DNA of 64,000 nt from positions 1-64,000 of the forward strand of contig JBCCEW010000016.1 in the NCBI GenBank assembly GCA_039030075.1, in the 5' to 3' direction. The position numbers and the translations under genes were made by a program. The notes under the pieces were generated by a model. The model was not told the DNA's origin and made no database searches. It saw only the letters and a program-made list of their open reading frames with translations. Within the stretch, counting starts at the first letter, position 1. Every line of letters starts with the position of its first letter. Positions 50,673 through 62,760 of the stretch are shown piece after piece. Source of the DNA: Myxococcota bacterium (GTDB lineage Bacteria > Myxococcota_A > UBA9160 > SMWR01).

Positions 50673-52067
50673 CTAGGCGGAGTTCGACGCGCGCGGAGAC
50701 GGAGAATTCGGTTCTTCGGCGGCGATCGCCGGCGCCTGCAGGAACTCGAGAACGTAGGGACCAAAGAGTTCGAGGGGCCGCAGCCCGGGAGCGAGCTCGA
50801 CCACGAGTCCGTAGAGCACGGAGAGCGCTCGCGACCACATGACGACGCCCGGTGGAATGCGGAAGCCGCGCAGCCTCGAGAGATGCCCGCGCACCTGTTC
50901 GAAGTGACGACCGAAGTCGATGTCGACCATCTCTCCCGGCGTCAGGTTGTAGAGCGTCGGATCGAAGGCCATCTCGGCCAGATCGCGAACGACGGGCACG
51001 TCGTCCTCGCCAACGGCCCCCATCTTGACCAGGGACCGGGCATAGAGATCCGGATCCCGCATCACCGACGCGCGCAGGTGATCCCGCGCGGCGGCCAGCA
51101 CGGCGGGCTCCAGCCGCTCGTTCATGCCGAAGTCGATGATGGCGATCCGGCCCTCGTCGTCGACGATCAGATTGCCGGGGTGGGGATCACAGTGGAAGAA
51201 CCCGTCCCGGAACATCATGTGGAGGAAGGCGCGACTCGCGCGCGCGACGAGATCCTCGCGAGTCACCCCGCGCGCGTCCGTGCCCTCGACATCGTTGATC
51301 TTGACGCCGGGAATGAACTCCATCGCCAGCACCCGCCCCGTGCACAGCGGCCAGTGAATGCGCGGGACCCGCAGATGGGCCCAGAGCTTCGGGTCCCGGG
51401 CGAGATTGCGGGCGACCTCTTCTGCCGCCCGCCCCTCACGGAGGTAGTCCATCTCTCCGAGCAGCGATGCGCGCATCTGGCGATTCACTTCGCCCAGGTC
51501 GCCCACGGTCACGAAGTTGAAGAGCCACAGGGCCAGCCGCGCCATCGCCAGGTCGACCGCGACCGAGCGCTCGACACCCGGGTAGAGGACCTTTAGCGCG
51601 AGACGCTCGCCGTCCTGGGATCGCGCCTCGTGCACCTGCCCCAGGCTCGCCGCCGCGATGGGTTCGGCGTTCAGAGAAGCCAGGCGCTGCTGCCACGGAA
51701 TGCCCCACTCCTTTTCGAGACGCGCCTCGATCTCGGCGAAGGGGTGTGGCTCGACGCGGTCCTGGAGGCGGGCCAGCTGGCCCGTCAACGATTCGGGGAG
51801 CACTTCGACGCGCAGGCTGGCGACCTGCCCGAGCTTGATGAGGCCGCCCCGGAAACGCATCGCGATCTGGACGAAGCGATCGGCGAAGCGCTCGAGCTTG
51901 GCGTCCAGCGCGGCGGGATCCAGCGGTAGCCAGCCTCGACTCGACAGGCGCAGGCGCGCGTAGAGCACAGCGGCCCATGCGATCAGGCCGAGCAACACGG
52001 TGGCGCGCCACAGGAGCTCCGGGACGGAGGTTCCGGCGGCGCGGATCTGACTTCCCGATCGCGTCAT
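50673..52067 (-). CDS. ABC1/UbiB-family atypical kinase
   Basis: The 464-residue protein has the UbiB family marks: GGLIKLGQVAS (KxGQ motif), the Ala-rich loop AAASLGQVHEA, LALKVLYPGV (Lys), HCDPHPGNLIV and IIDFGM. These atypical kinases are ATPases at the membrane involved in isoprenoid-lipid or quinone homeostasis. A hydrophobic helix lies near residues 20-38. No ubiquinone gene is adjacent, so the lipid target is open. Confidence 0.85.
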   Translation of the reverse strand: MTRSGSQIRAAGTSVPELLWRATVLLGLIAWAAVLYARLRLSSRGWLPLDPAALDAKLERFADRFVQIAMRFRGGLIKLGQVASLRVEVLPESLTGQLARLQDRVEPHPFAEIEARLEKEWGIPWQQRLASLNAEPIAAASLGQVHEARSQDGERLALKVLYPGVERSVAVDLAMARLALWLFNFVTVGDLGEVNRQMRASLLGEMDYLREGRAAEEVARNLARDPKLWAHLRVPRIHWPLCTGRVLAMEFIPGVKINDVEGTDARGVTREDLVARASRAFLHMMFRDGFFHCDPHPGNLIVDDEGRIAIIDFGMNERLEPAVLAAARDHLRASVMRDPDLYARSLVKMGAVGEDDVPVVRDLAEMAFDPTLYNLTPGEMVDIDFGRHFEQVRGHLSRLRGFRIPPGVVMWSRALSVLYGLVVELAPGLRPLELFGPYVLEFLQAPAIAAEEPNSPSPRASNSA

Positions 52068-52078
52068 CTCTCTCTGCT

Positions 52079-53404
52079 CTAGCGGGCGGAATCCCGTCGC
52101 GCGAGCACGAGATCCATGACGTTCGTGCCCGTCGGGCCCGTACGCAGCAGTCCCCCTTCCGCCGCGAAGAAGCCGTAGCTGTCGTTGTTTTGCAAGGCCT
52201 CGGCAGCGTCGACACCGAGCCGTCTCCCGCGCTCCACGGTGGCGCCGTCCACGTACGCACCGGCCGCGTCGGTGGGCCCGTCGATGCCGTCGGTACCCGC
52301 AGCCAGCAGGGACCACGCCGCGTCGCCGTCGAAAACGAGCGCCGCGGCGAGCGCCAGCTCCTGACTGCGGCCGCCGCGACCCGTTCCGCGCACCCGCACC
52401 GTCGTTTCGCCGCCTGCCACGACCAGTTGGGGGCCGTCCCCGGGCCCTGCGCGGAGTTCGGAGGCAAGCTGCCGGCCGGCCTCGTGGGCCTCGCCCACCA
52501 ACCCGTGCGGGAGGACGCGTGTGTCGAATCCGTCGGCCTCGGCGGCCGCCACAGCGGCTTCCACCGCCGTGGCGTTGTTCGCCAGCAGCGTGTGGGTCAC
52601 GTTGGCAAAGCACGGGTCGCCCGGTTTCGGGGTCTCGGCATGCCCGCCGTCGACACCAGCCCGCAATAAGTCGCGGGCAGCGCTTCCCTGCGACGCCGTC
52701 TCGCTCGCGTGACGATCCCAGATGTCGAGGGCCTCGGCGAAGGTCCTCGGGTCGGGCGCGAACGGCCCGGACGCCAACACGTCGAGGCGATCTCCCGGCA
52801 CGTCGGAGAGTGCGAACACGTCGACGCGACCCGCGCGTGTCGCGGCCGCGGCGCGCCCTCCCGTCGCCCGGGCCAGATGTTTGCGAACCGCGTTGAGCTC
52901 GTCGATCGACGCGCCCCCGCGCAGGAGCATCTCCGTCGCGGCCTGCAGGTCGGTCAGAGCGAGCCCGATTGCCGGCGCGCAAAGCAGCGACGAAGCGCCG
53001 CCCGACAGCAGCACGAGCAGCGTGTCCGACGGCTCGATCGTCGCCAGCCATGCGAGGAGCTGCTCGGTCGCGAACACGCCGCGCGCGTCGGGGACCGGAT
53101 GGGAGGCCTCGAACACGCGGCATCTCTGGAGCGGCTGGGCGCACCCGTCGGGAACCAGCACGAAGCCCTGGGCGATGCTGCCGCCCAGACGATCGATTGC
53201 GCCGCGCGCGAGCGATCCCCCGGCTTTGCCGAGCGCCAGGAGGAACAAGCGCCCGCCGGGCTCGACCCGACGCCCTCCCAGGACCACCGCGTCGTCGGCG
53301 TCCAGACGCACGTGTTCAGCGAGGCAGGCGGCAGGATCCACCGCGCGGAGCGCCGCCGCGAACCAGGACTCCAACGCGTCGCGCGCGCCGCGCGACGGGG
53401 TCAC
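52079..53404 (-). CDS. Glycerate 2-kinase (GckA/MOFRL family)
   Basis: The 441-residue GTG-start protein begins with the DUF4147 domain (LLALGKAGGSLARGAI; LLVLLSGGASSLLCAP) and ends with the MOFRL domain (GGRSQELALAAAL). It phosphorylates D-glycerate to 2-phosphoglycerate. The GTG overlaps the OmpA-like stop by four bases. It would link glycerate, for example from glucosylglycerate or glyoxylate, to glycolysis. Confidence 0.85.
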   Translation of the reverse strand: MTPSRGARDALESWFAAALRAVDPAACLAEHVRLDADDAVVLGGRRVEPGGRLFLLALGKAGGSLARGAIDRLGGSIAQGFVLVPDGCAQPLQRCRVFEASHPVPDARGVFATEQLLAWLATIEPSDTLLVLLSGGASSLLCAPAIGLALTDLQAATEMLLRGGASIDELNAVRKHLARATGGRAAAATRAGRVDVFALSDVPGDRLDVLASGPFAPDPRTFAEALDIWDRHASETASQGSAARDLLRAGVDGGHAETPKPGDPCFANVTHTLLANNATAVEAAVAAAEADGFDTRVLPHGLVGEAHEAGRQLASELRAGPGDGPQLVVAGGETTVRVRGTGRGGRSQELALAAALVFDGDAAWSLLAAGTDGIDGPTDAAGAYVDGATVERGRRLGVDAAEALQNNDSYGFFAAEGGLLRTGPTGTNVMDLVLARRDSAR

Positions 53405-54196
53405 GAAGCCGACGCGGCCTCGTCGCTCCCCGTCGACGCCGCACCGTCGCCCTTGACCGGGATCAGGCGAATCTCGATCCGGCGATTCTGCGCGCGGCCC
53501 TCGGCCGAATCGTTCTCCGCCACCGGCGCATGGGGTCCGTAGGACACCGCGCGCAGCCGACTCGGATCGACGCCCTCGCCTTCGAAGAGGCGCACCACCT
53601 GAGTGGCCCGCGCGGCCGCGAGTTCCCAGTTCGTGCCCCACCGACGCGCGAGTCCCGAAGACAGCGGAACGTCGTCGGTGTGACCCTGGACTTCTACCTG
53701 TTGCGGAAACTTGACGAGCTGGGCGGAGACCTTGCGCAGCACTTCGATGCCGTAGGGCTCGAGCTTCACGGCGCCCGACCGGAACAGGATCTCCTGCGAG
53801 AGATTGAGCCGGAGCCCCTCGGTGAGCTGCTCGATCTGGATCTGGCCGGCGGCGACTTCGGATTCGAGGTCCTTCACGAGCGCTTCGTAGTTCCCGGAGA
53901 GCTTCGACAGCTCCTCGACCTGCTCCTCCCGCTCGCGCAGGTCGGTCGAGAGCCGATCGCGCGTGCGTTGGAGTTCGGCGACATCGCGCGACAGCCCTTC
54001 CCGGGTCTCGCGCAGGTCCTCCATCTCCTCGAGGAGCTTGACCCGCTCCTGCCCCATCGCAGCGTTCGAGCGCGTCAGGCTCTCGACCTGGCCGCGCAGC
54101 GCATCGCGCTCGTCGACCACTTCTCCGTGCGTCGAAGCGGTCACGCACGCCGAGGTGGTCAGCGCGACGCCCGCGAGGAGCGCGAGCGTCCGCGCG

Positions 54197-56658
<2,462 letters not shown>

Positions 56659-56662
<4 letters not shown>

Positions 56663-57051
56663 TCTCCCATGACCGGCACGTCGCGCCGCTCCGACTTTCG
56701 CCCCAGCGTGACCGTCAGCACACCATCCTCGAGGTGCGCGCTGACCTTCTCACGGTCCACGGCGACCGGCAGCCGCACCCGACGCTCGAAGGGGCCGGTG
56801 GCGATCTCCATCTGGTGCAGCCGGCTGGCCTCGGACCCTGCGGCGTCGCGTTGACCCTGGATGCGCAGGACGTCTCCGTCCATCGTGACCCGGAGTGCGT
56901 CGCGGCGGACACCGGCGATCTCTGCACGCACGATCACCGCGCTCTCCGTCTCGTAGACGTCGACGTCCGGTTGCCAGTGATCGCCCCGCAGCCGGTCCGT
57001 GAAGTCGCCGTAGTGCGGCGTCGCGGTCTCGGCGCGCTTCGGGTCTCGCAT
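56659..57051 (-). CDS. Small heat shock protein (Hsp20)
   Basis: The 130-residue alpha-crystallin-domain protein has WQPDVDVYETESAVIVRAEIAGVRRDALRV and the closing LEDGVLTVTLGRK. AGGAGGG lies just before the ATG. The N- and C-terminal extensions are short. It is 30 bases downstream of dnaK. Confidence 0.92.
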
Positions 57052-57081
57052 CCCTCCTCCTGAACCCGTCCTCGGACGCCC

Positions 57082-59007
57082 TTAGGCGTCCTTCTCTTCG
57101 GTGTACTCGGCGTCGACCACGTCGTCGGCGTTTCCACCGGTCGGGCCTCCGGCCGGACCGCCCGCGGCACCCGCATCGGGTCCAGGCGCTCCGCCCTCGG
57201 CCGCCTGGGCCTTGTAGAGCTGCTCGGCGATCCCGTGGAGCGACTGCTCGAGCTGCTGCTGGGCTGCATCGAGCTTCGCCGGGTCGTCGCTCTCGAGCTC
57301 CTTCTTCGCGGCCTCGATCGCCGACTCGACCTTCGCTTTCTCCTCGGCGTCGATCTGCTCGGCGTTCTCGCTGAGCGTTTTCTCCGCCTGGTAGATCATC
57401 GAGTCGAGATTGTTCCGCTTCTCGATGCTGTCGCGCCGCTGCTGGTCCTCGCCCGCGTGAGCCTCGGCGTCGGCGACCATCTTGTCGATCTCGTCCTTCG
57501 AGAGACCGCCGCTGCCCTCGATCCGGATCGACTGTTCCTTGCTCGTCGCCTGATCCTTGGCGTGGACCGAGAGGATGCCGTTCGCATCGATGTCGAAGGT
57601 CACCTCGATCTGGGGCACACCGCGCGGCGCCGGCGGGATCCCGTCGAGGATGAACTTGCCGAGGGTGCGGCTGTCGACGGCCATCTCGCGCTCGCCCTGG
57701 AGCACGTGGATCTCCACCTGGGGCTGGCTATCCGCAGCGGTCGAGAAGACCTGGCTTCGCTTCGTGGGGATCGTGGTGTTCTTCTCGATCAGCTTGGTCA
57801 TCACGCCGCCGAGCGTCTCGATCCCGAGCGACAGCGGCGTCACGTCGAGGAGCAGAACGTCCTTCACGTCGCCGGCGAGCACTCCCCCCTGGACCGCAGC
57901 GCCGATTCCCACGACCTCGTCCGGGTTCACCGTGCGGTTCGGCTCCTTGCCGAAGAGCTCCTTGACCTTCTCCTGCACCATCGGAATGCGCGTCGTACCA
58001 CCGACCAGCACCACCTCGTCGACGTCCGAGGGGCCGTAGCCCGCGTCGGTCAGTGCCTGGCGGCACGGCGCGAGGCTGCGCTCGACGAGATCCTCCACCA
58101 GCTGCTCGAACTTCGCGCGGCTGAGCTTCATCGCCAGGTGCTTCGGACCGCTCTGGTCTGCGGTGATGTACGGCAGGTTGATGTCGGTCGAGGGCGCGGA
58201 CGAGAGCTCGATCTTCGCCTTCTCCGCGGCTTCGCGGAGACGCTGGACGGCCATCGGGTCCGCCGCCAGGTCGACGCCCTGGTCCTTCTTGAACTCGGCG
58301 ATCAGGTATTCGATCAGCCGCTGGTCGAAGTTGTCTCCACCGAGGTGGGTGTCGCCGTTGGTCGCCTTCACCTCGACGACGTTCTCGCCAACCTCGAGGA
58401 TCGAGATGTCGAAGGTGCCGCCGCCGAAGTCGAACACGGCGATCTTCTCGTCGGCCTTCTTGTCGAGGCCATAGGCGAGCGCGGCGGCCGTCGGCTCGTT
58501 GATGATGCGCTTGACCTCGAGGCCCGCGATCTTGCCCGCGTCCTTCGTGGCCTGGCGCTGGGCATCATTGAAGTAGGCCGGCACCGTGATCACCGCGCCG
58601 GTCACTTCCTGACCGAGGTGGGCCTCGGCCGCGGACTTCAGCTTCTGGAGCACCATCGCCGAGATCTCGGGCGGCGTGTAGTCCTTGTCGCCGATGCGAA
58701 CGGCCGCGGTGCCTTCCTTGCCCTGGACGACCTCGTAGGGAACCAGGCTGATCTCTTCCGGGACCTCCTCGAGCCGCCGCCCCATGAAGCGCTTGATCGA
58801 GTAGATGGTGCCGGTCGGGTTGGTGACGGCCTGACGCTTGGCGATGGCCCCGACCAGGCGCTCGCCCTCGTCGGAAAACGCCACCACCGAGGGTGTGGTG
58901 CGGCCGCCTTCCTCATTCGGAATGACGGTCGGCTGACCGCCTTCCATCACCGCCACCACGGAGTTGGTGGTCCCCAGATCGATGCCAATGACCTTGCCGT
59001 CTGCCAT
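57082..59007 (-). CDS. dnaK: Chaperone protein DnaK (Hsp70)
   Basis: The 641-residue chaperone has [27 protein letters not shown] and [10 protein letters not shown], plus a Gly-rich C-terminal lid ending EEKDA. GAGGAT lies before the ATG at 59007; 50 upstream codons are non-family. It heads the leftward run with hsp20 and lon. No dnaJ or grpE is adjacent. Confidence 0.97.
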   Translation of the reverse strand: MADGKVIGIDLGTTNSVVAVMEGGQPTVIPNEEGGRTTPSVVAFSDEGERLVGAIAKRQAVTNPTGTIYSIKRFMGRRLEEVPEEISLVPYEVVQGKEGTAAVRIGDKDYTPPEISAMVLQKLKSAAEAHLGQEVTGAVITVPAYFNDAQRQATKDAGKIAGLEVKRIINEPTAAALAYGLDKKADEKIAVFDFGGGTFDISILEVGENVVEVKATNGDTHLGGDNFDQRLIEYLIAEFKKDQGVDLAADPMAVQRLREAAEKAKIELSSAPSTDINLPYITADQSGPKHLAMKLSRAKFEQLVEDLVERSLAPCRQALTDAGYGPSDVDEVVLVGGTTRIPMVQEKVKELFGKEPNRTVNPDEVVGIGAAVQGGVLAGDVKDVLLLDVTPLSLGIETLGGVMTKLIEKNTTIPTKRSQVFSTAADSQPQVEIHVLQGEREMAVDSRTLGKFILDGIPPAPRGVPQIEVTFDIDANGILSVHAKDQATSKEQSIRIEGSGGLSKDEIDKMVADAEAHAGEDQQRRDSIEKRNNLDSMIYQAEKTLSENAEQIDAEEKAKVESAIEAAKKELESDDPAKLDAAQQQLEQSLHGIAEQLYKAQAAEGGAPGPDAGAAGGPAGGPTGGNADDVVDAEYTEEKDA

Positions 59008-59096
59008 GAAATCCTCGCTGTCGCTGAAAGAAGAAAGGGTGTGAATCGCTCCGGCCGGGGGGTCGGAACGACCGCCGGAGCGCCGAAACGCGCGAA

Positions 59097-59123
59097 ACCT
59101 GGGCGCTTCTGGGGGGGTGTCAA
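59097..59123 (-). promoter_or_regulatory. Heat-shock-like promoter of dnaK
   Basis: Read leftward, CTTGACA (-35) is followed after 13 bases by GCCCAGGT, which resembles the sigma-32 -10 element. No CIRCE inverted repeat is seen. It lies about 90 bases upstream of the dnaK ATG, in the 404-base dnaK-gspC gap, which holds no gene. Confidence 0.45.
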
Positions 59124-59298
59124 GCAAGAGACCGAGAAAATCCCGAAATGGGGCCAAATCAACTCGCTCGCGTCGGGCCCAATGGGTTCCCCTAGGGGGT
59201 CGGGAACTTGCGCAAGGTGAGAGACGTCACAAGCCCGGGAACCGGATCGCCGATACGAGGGGAACGCCCTAACTATCTGAATTCGCGCGGAGTATCCG

Positions 59299-59326
59299 TT
59301 GAGCGCCGGGGGGGCGCCGGTATACT
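59299..59326 (+). promoter_or_regulatory. Sigma-70 promoter of the type II secretion operon
   Basis: TTGAGC (59299-59304), 16 bases, then TATACT (59321-59326). Predicted +1 is near 59333, about 80 bases before the gspC ATG. Confidence 0.65.
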
Positions 59327-59411
59327 CGCCGAGTTGCGCTCAGGCCCGAGACGGGGCGGGTTCGATTCGGCGAAACGCGACAAAACGGGCGTTGGAGCGG
59401 GCAAGCCACCA

Positions 59412-60263
59412 ATGGGTTCATTGCTGAGCTGGACGGCGAACGGCGTCTTGTTCGTCCTGGGATGTTTCCTGGCGGCCGAGACCGTGAACGAGATCATCGC
59501 CTCGACCCTGCTCGCCCCCTCCCCCGAAGTGCACGTGTCTGCACCGACCGCGGCCGCAGTCGGCACGCGCAACTGGGCCGACCGCCAGGCCATCCTGGAC
59601 CGCAATCTGTTCAACTCGAGCACGCTCCAAGCCTCGGTCGACGTCGCCGAGGCAGAGGAAGAGCTCGAGAAGTCGAAGCTCCCGGTGACGCTGCTGGGCA
59701 CGTTCGCCGCGAGTGATCCGGGGCTCTCCCGCGCCACGCTCCGGGACAAGGAAGCCAACGACACCTTCGTGGTGGGCGTCGGCGACCAGATCAAGAACAA
59801 GGCCCTCGTCACCCGCATCGAGCGGCGCCGGGTCGTGCTCTCGGAGAACGGCCTGCCCCGCGAGCTCACCCTGGAGGACGACGGCAAGCCGAAGGCGCGG
59901 CCCGTGCGCAGCGCCCGAGCGCGTCCCCCGCGTGTCCGCCCGCGACAGACGGTCACCCGCAACCAGGTGCAGCAGAACCTGCGGAACCCGGCAAGCCTGC
60001 TCTCCCAGGCCCGCATCCTGCCGAAGTTCGAGGACGGCGAGATGGTGGGCCTCCAGGTGAGCGGCATCAAATCCGGGAGTCTCTTCGAAGAGCTCGGGAT
60101 GCAGGACGGCGACGTGATCACCGAGTTCAACGGGATCCCGATCGACTCGCCCGACGAGAGCGTGAAGATCCTGCAGGAGCTGTCGGAAGCCGACGAGCTC
60201 AACGTGGCGGGCTACAGCAAAGACGGAACCGAGTGGAACAAGGACCTGAACGTCGATGAGTAG
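59412..60263 (+). CDS. gspC: Type II secretion protein GspC
   Basis: This 283-residue inner-membrane protein has one transmembrane helix near the N-terminus (residues about 5-30), a homology region with ILDRNLFN and LLGTFAASDPGLSRATL, a basic Pro-rich segment, and a C-terminal PDZ-like domain (GLQVSGIKSGSLFEELGMQ). It links the inner platform to the secretin GspD. The ATG at 59412 is preferred because the upstream frame lacks family features. It overlaps gspD by 8 bases. Confidence 0.88.
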   Translation: MGSLLSWTANGVLFVLGCFLAAETVNEIIASTLLAPSPEVHVSAPTAAAVGTRNWADRQAILDRNLFNSSTLQASVDVAEAEEELEKSKLPVTLLGTFAASDPGLSRATLRDKEANDTFVVGVGDQIKNKALVTRIERRRVVLSENGLPRELTLEDDGKPKARPVRSARARPPRVRPRQTVTRNQVQQNLRNPASLLSQARILPKFEDGEMVGLQVSGIKSGSLFEELGMQDGDVITEFNGIPIDSPDESVKILQELSEADELNVAGYSKDGTEWNKDLNVDE

Positions 60264-62760
60264 TGATCGCCAGCCGAGCACCTGGGGCTGCTGGGGCGCC
60301 GCCCTCTGCCTCGTGCTGTGCATGGCATGGGGTGGGCCGAGCGCAGTCTCCGCGCAGGACTACGATGAGCAGGCGCTCGTCACCCTCGACTTTGCGGACG
60401 CCGAACTCGCGGACGTCATCGAGACCATCGCGCGCGCCACGAACCGAAACTTCATCTACGACGATCGCGTGCGCGGTCGCGTCACGATCGTGTCTCCCGA
60501 CCCGGTCCCGGTCGACCAGGCCTACGCGGTCTTCGAGTCCGTGCTGCAGGTGAAGGGCTTCACCACCGTGACCACGCCCGGCGGCGCCATCAAGGTGGTG
60601 CCGATCCGCGAGGCGAAGGAGTCGAGCATCGAGACGGTGCGGAGCTCGCGCCGCCCGCCGAACCGCGATCGCTTCGTCACCCGCCTGATCCCGTTGCGCT
60701 ACATCGACGCCAACTCGATCGTCGACACGCTGAAGCCCCTGGTCTCGAAGGACGCCGCCATGGCGGCGTACGCGCCCACGAACACGGTGATCCTGACCGA
60801 GTCCTCGTCGAACATTCGCCGCCTGATCGCGATCCTCGAATCGATCGACGTCGAGACCTACAAGGAAGAGCTCGCCGTCATCAACGTGGTGCACGCCGAC
60901 GCGTCGACCCTCGCGGAGCAGGTCTCCGAAATCTACGGCGCGGAGGTCTCCCAGGGGGCCGCCCGTACGCGCCGTGCTGCGCGTCGGCGCAACGACAACA
61001 ACAATCCCGCCGCCCAGGCGAACAAGCCGCCGGTCCGCATCATCACGGACGAACGCACGAACTCGCTCCTGGTGTTGGCGCCGCGCGCCGCGCTCGTCGA
61101 GGTGCGACGCCTGGTGGCGAAGCTCGACGTCCCGGTCACCGGCGGCGGGCGCATCCACGTCTACTACCTGAACAATGCGAACGCCGAGGAGATGGCGGAG
61201 ACGTTGAGCGGCCTGCTCGGCGGTGGCGGCGGTTCCACCACCACGACCACGAGCAACGGCACGCCGGGCCAGGGCGCCCAGGCGATCCGTACCGCGGTCA
61301 CCGGCCTGTCCGACGGCATCAACGTCTCGGCCGACCCCGCGACGAACTCGCTGATCATCCAGGCCAGCCTCGAGGGCTTCAACACCCTCGCCGAGGTCAT
61401 CAAGAAGCTCGACGTCGAGCGCCCCCAGGTCTCGGTCGAAGCCCTGATCATGGAGCTGACCGTCAACGACGACGAGGACATCGGCTTCTCCGGGTTGCTG
61501 CAGGCCATCAACGGCGACACGAACCTGGCGATCACCACGGCGACGACAGCTGGTGCCAGTGGCGTGCCGGTCGCGCCGATTGCGAGCGCGGTGGGTGACG
61601 GCGCGCTGCCGCTGGTGGGACGCCTCGTCCGCGACTCGCGCGACGTCGACGCCGCCGGGAACCGCGGGGGCAGCGGCACGATCATCGATCAGATCATCAA
61701 CCTGTCGGCGAGCAACGGCGACGTGAACATCGTCTCGGCGCCCCACATCCTCACCTCGGACAACGAGCAGGCCGAGATCCGCGTCGGCGACAACATCCCG
61801 ATCATCAGCAGCCGCGTCGAGTCCGCACAAGGCCAGACCGACGGTCTGGCGACGTCGGTGAACGTCGAGCGCCAGGACATCGGGGTGACCCTGCGCGTGA
61901 CCCCCCAGATCACCGAAGGCGACAGCCTGCGCATGGAGATCTTCCAGGAGATCACCGAGATCAACTCGAACCTCGCCGTCGGCAACGTCAACGACGTGGG
62001 TGTCGCGCTGTCGAACCGGCGCATCGAGAACACGGTGGTCGTGCGCGACGGCGAGACCGTCGTGATCGGCGGCCTGCTCTCCGACGTGCTCGACGAGAGC
62101 GTCACGAAGGTCCCGTGGCTCGGCGACATCCCGTTCCTCGGCTGGGCCTTCAAGTCGACGAACGAGGAGATCCGCAAGACGAACCTGCTCGTCTTCCTGA
62201 CGCCGCGCATCGTACGCACGCCCCTCGACCTCGAACACGACACCATCCGCCGCCGCGAGGAGTTCCGCGAGCACTCGACGGGCCGCGCGCTCACCCTCAA
62301 CGACTCGGAGCTCGACGAAGAGGCCCAGCGGATCGCGCTGGCCCGCGAGCAGGGCGTCCCCTACGAGCCCGACTACCACGACCAGCCGGTTCGGGAACGC
62401 CTGGCCAAGCACAGTGCGCGCTACCCCAGCGATCGGATGAAGGAGATCGAACGCGCCCGCGAGGAGAAGGCGGCCGGCGAGGAAGCCGCCGCCGCGAGCC
62501 GCGCGTTCGATCGCTACATGCTCCAGGCCGCGATCCTGAGCGACCCCCAGGCGGCCCAGGACCTGCTCACCGATTTGATCGACTCGGGCCACGACGGGAC
62601 GCTGGTCTCCGCCCAGTTCGGCGACAGCGTGATCTACGAAGTCCACCTCGGTCCCTACGCGACCCTCGACGATGCAAACCGCATCGGCGAAGCGGTCCGG
62701 CGCTCCCACGGGCTGGCCCCGGCTGTCCTGATCCGGGACGAGGAAGAAGCGAATGAGTGA
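60256..62760 (+). CDS. gspD: Type II secretion secretin GspD with C-terminal SPOR-like domain
   Basis: The 834-residue protein has a signal peptide, an N0 domain (TLDFADAELADVIETIARA), N1-N3 repeats, and the secretin domain with VPWLGDIPFLGWAFKST and LLVFLTPRIV. An Ala/Glu/Arg-rich helix follows. The last 80 residues (about 754-834) contain YMLQAAILSDPQAAQDLL and VYEV-like HLGPYATLDDANRIGEAV spacing, which fits a SPOR domain (denuded glycan binding). It forms the outer-membrane channel. Its stop overlaps the gspE start by eight bases. Confidence 0.9.
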   Translation: MSSDRQPSTWGCWGAALCLVLCMAWGGPSAVSAQDYDEQALVTLDFADAELADVIETIARATNRNFIYDDRVRGRVTIVSPDPVPVDQAYAVFESVLQVKGFTTVTTPGGAIKVVPIREAKESSIETVRSSRRPPNRDRFVTRLIPLRYIDANSIVDTLKPLVSKDAAMAAYAPTNTVILTESSSNIRRLIAILESIDVETYKEELAVINVVHADASTLAEQVSEIYGAEVSQGAARTRRAARRRNDNNNPAAQANKPPVRIITDERTNSLLVLAPRAALVEVRRLVAKLDVPVTGGGRIHVYYLNNANAEEMAETLSGLLGGGGGSTTTTTSNGTPGQGAQAIRTAVTGLSDGINVSADPATNSLIIQASLEGFNTLAEVIKKLDVERPQVSVEALIMELTVNDDEDIGFSGLLQAINGDTNLAITTATTAGASGVPVAPIASAVGDGALPLVGRLVRDSRDVDAAGNRGGSGTIIDQIINLSASNGDVNIVSAPHILTSDNEQAEIRVGDNIPIISSRVESAQGQTDGLATSVNVERQDIGVTLRVTPQITEGDSLRMEIFQEITEINSNLAVGNVNDVGVALSNRRIENTVVVRDGETVVIGGLLSDVLDESVTKVPWLGDIPFLGWAFKSTNEEIRKTNLLVFLTPRIVRTPLDLEHDTIRRREEFREHSTGRALTLNDSELDEEAQRIALAREQGVPYEPDYHDQPVRERLAKHSARYPSDRMKEIERAREEKAAGEEAAAASRAFDRYMLQAAILSDPQAAQDLLTDLIDSGHDGTLVSAQFGDSVIYEVHLGPYATLDDANRIGEAVRRSHGLAPAVLIRDEEEANE

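Noticed and set aside
59008-59290. CIRCE operator upstream of dnaK
   Set aside because: No nine-base inverted repeat with the HrcA consensus is present.
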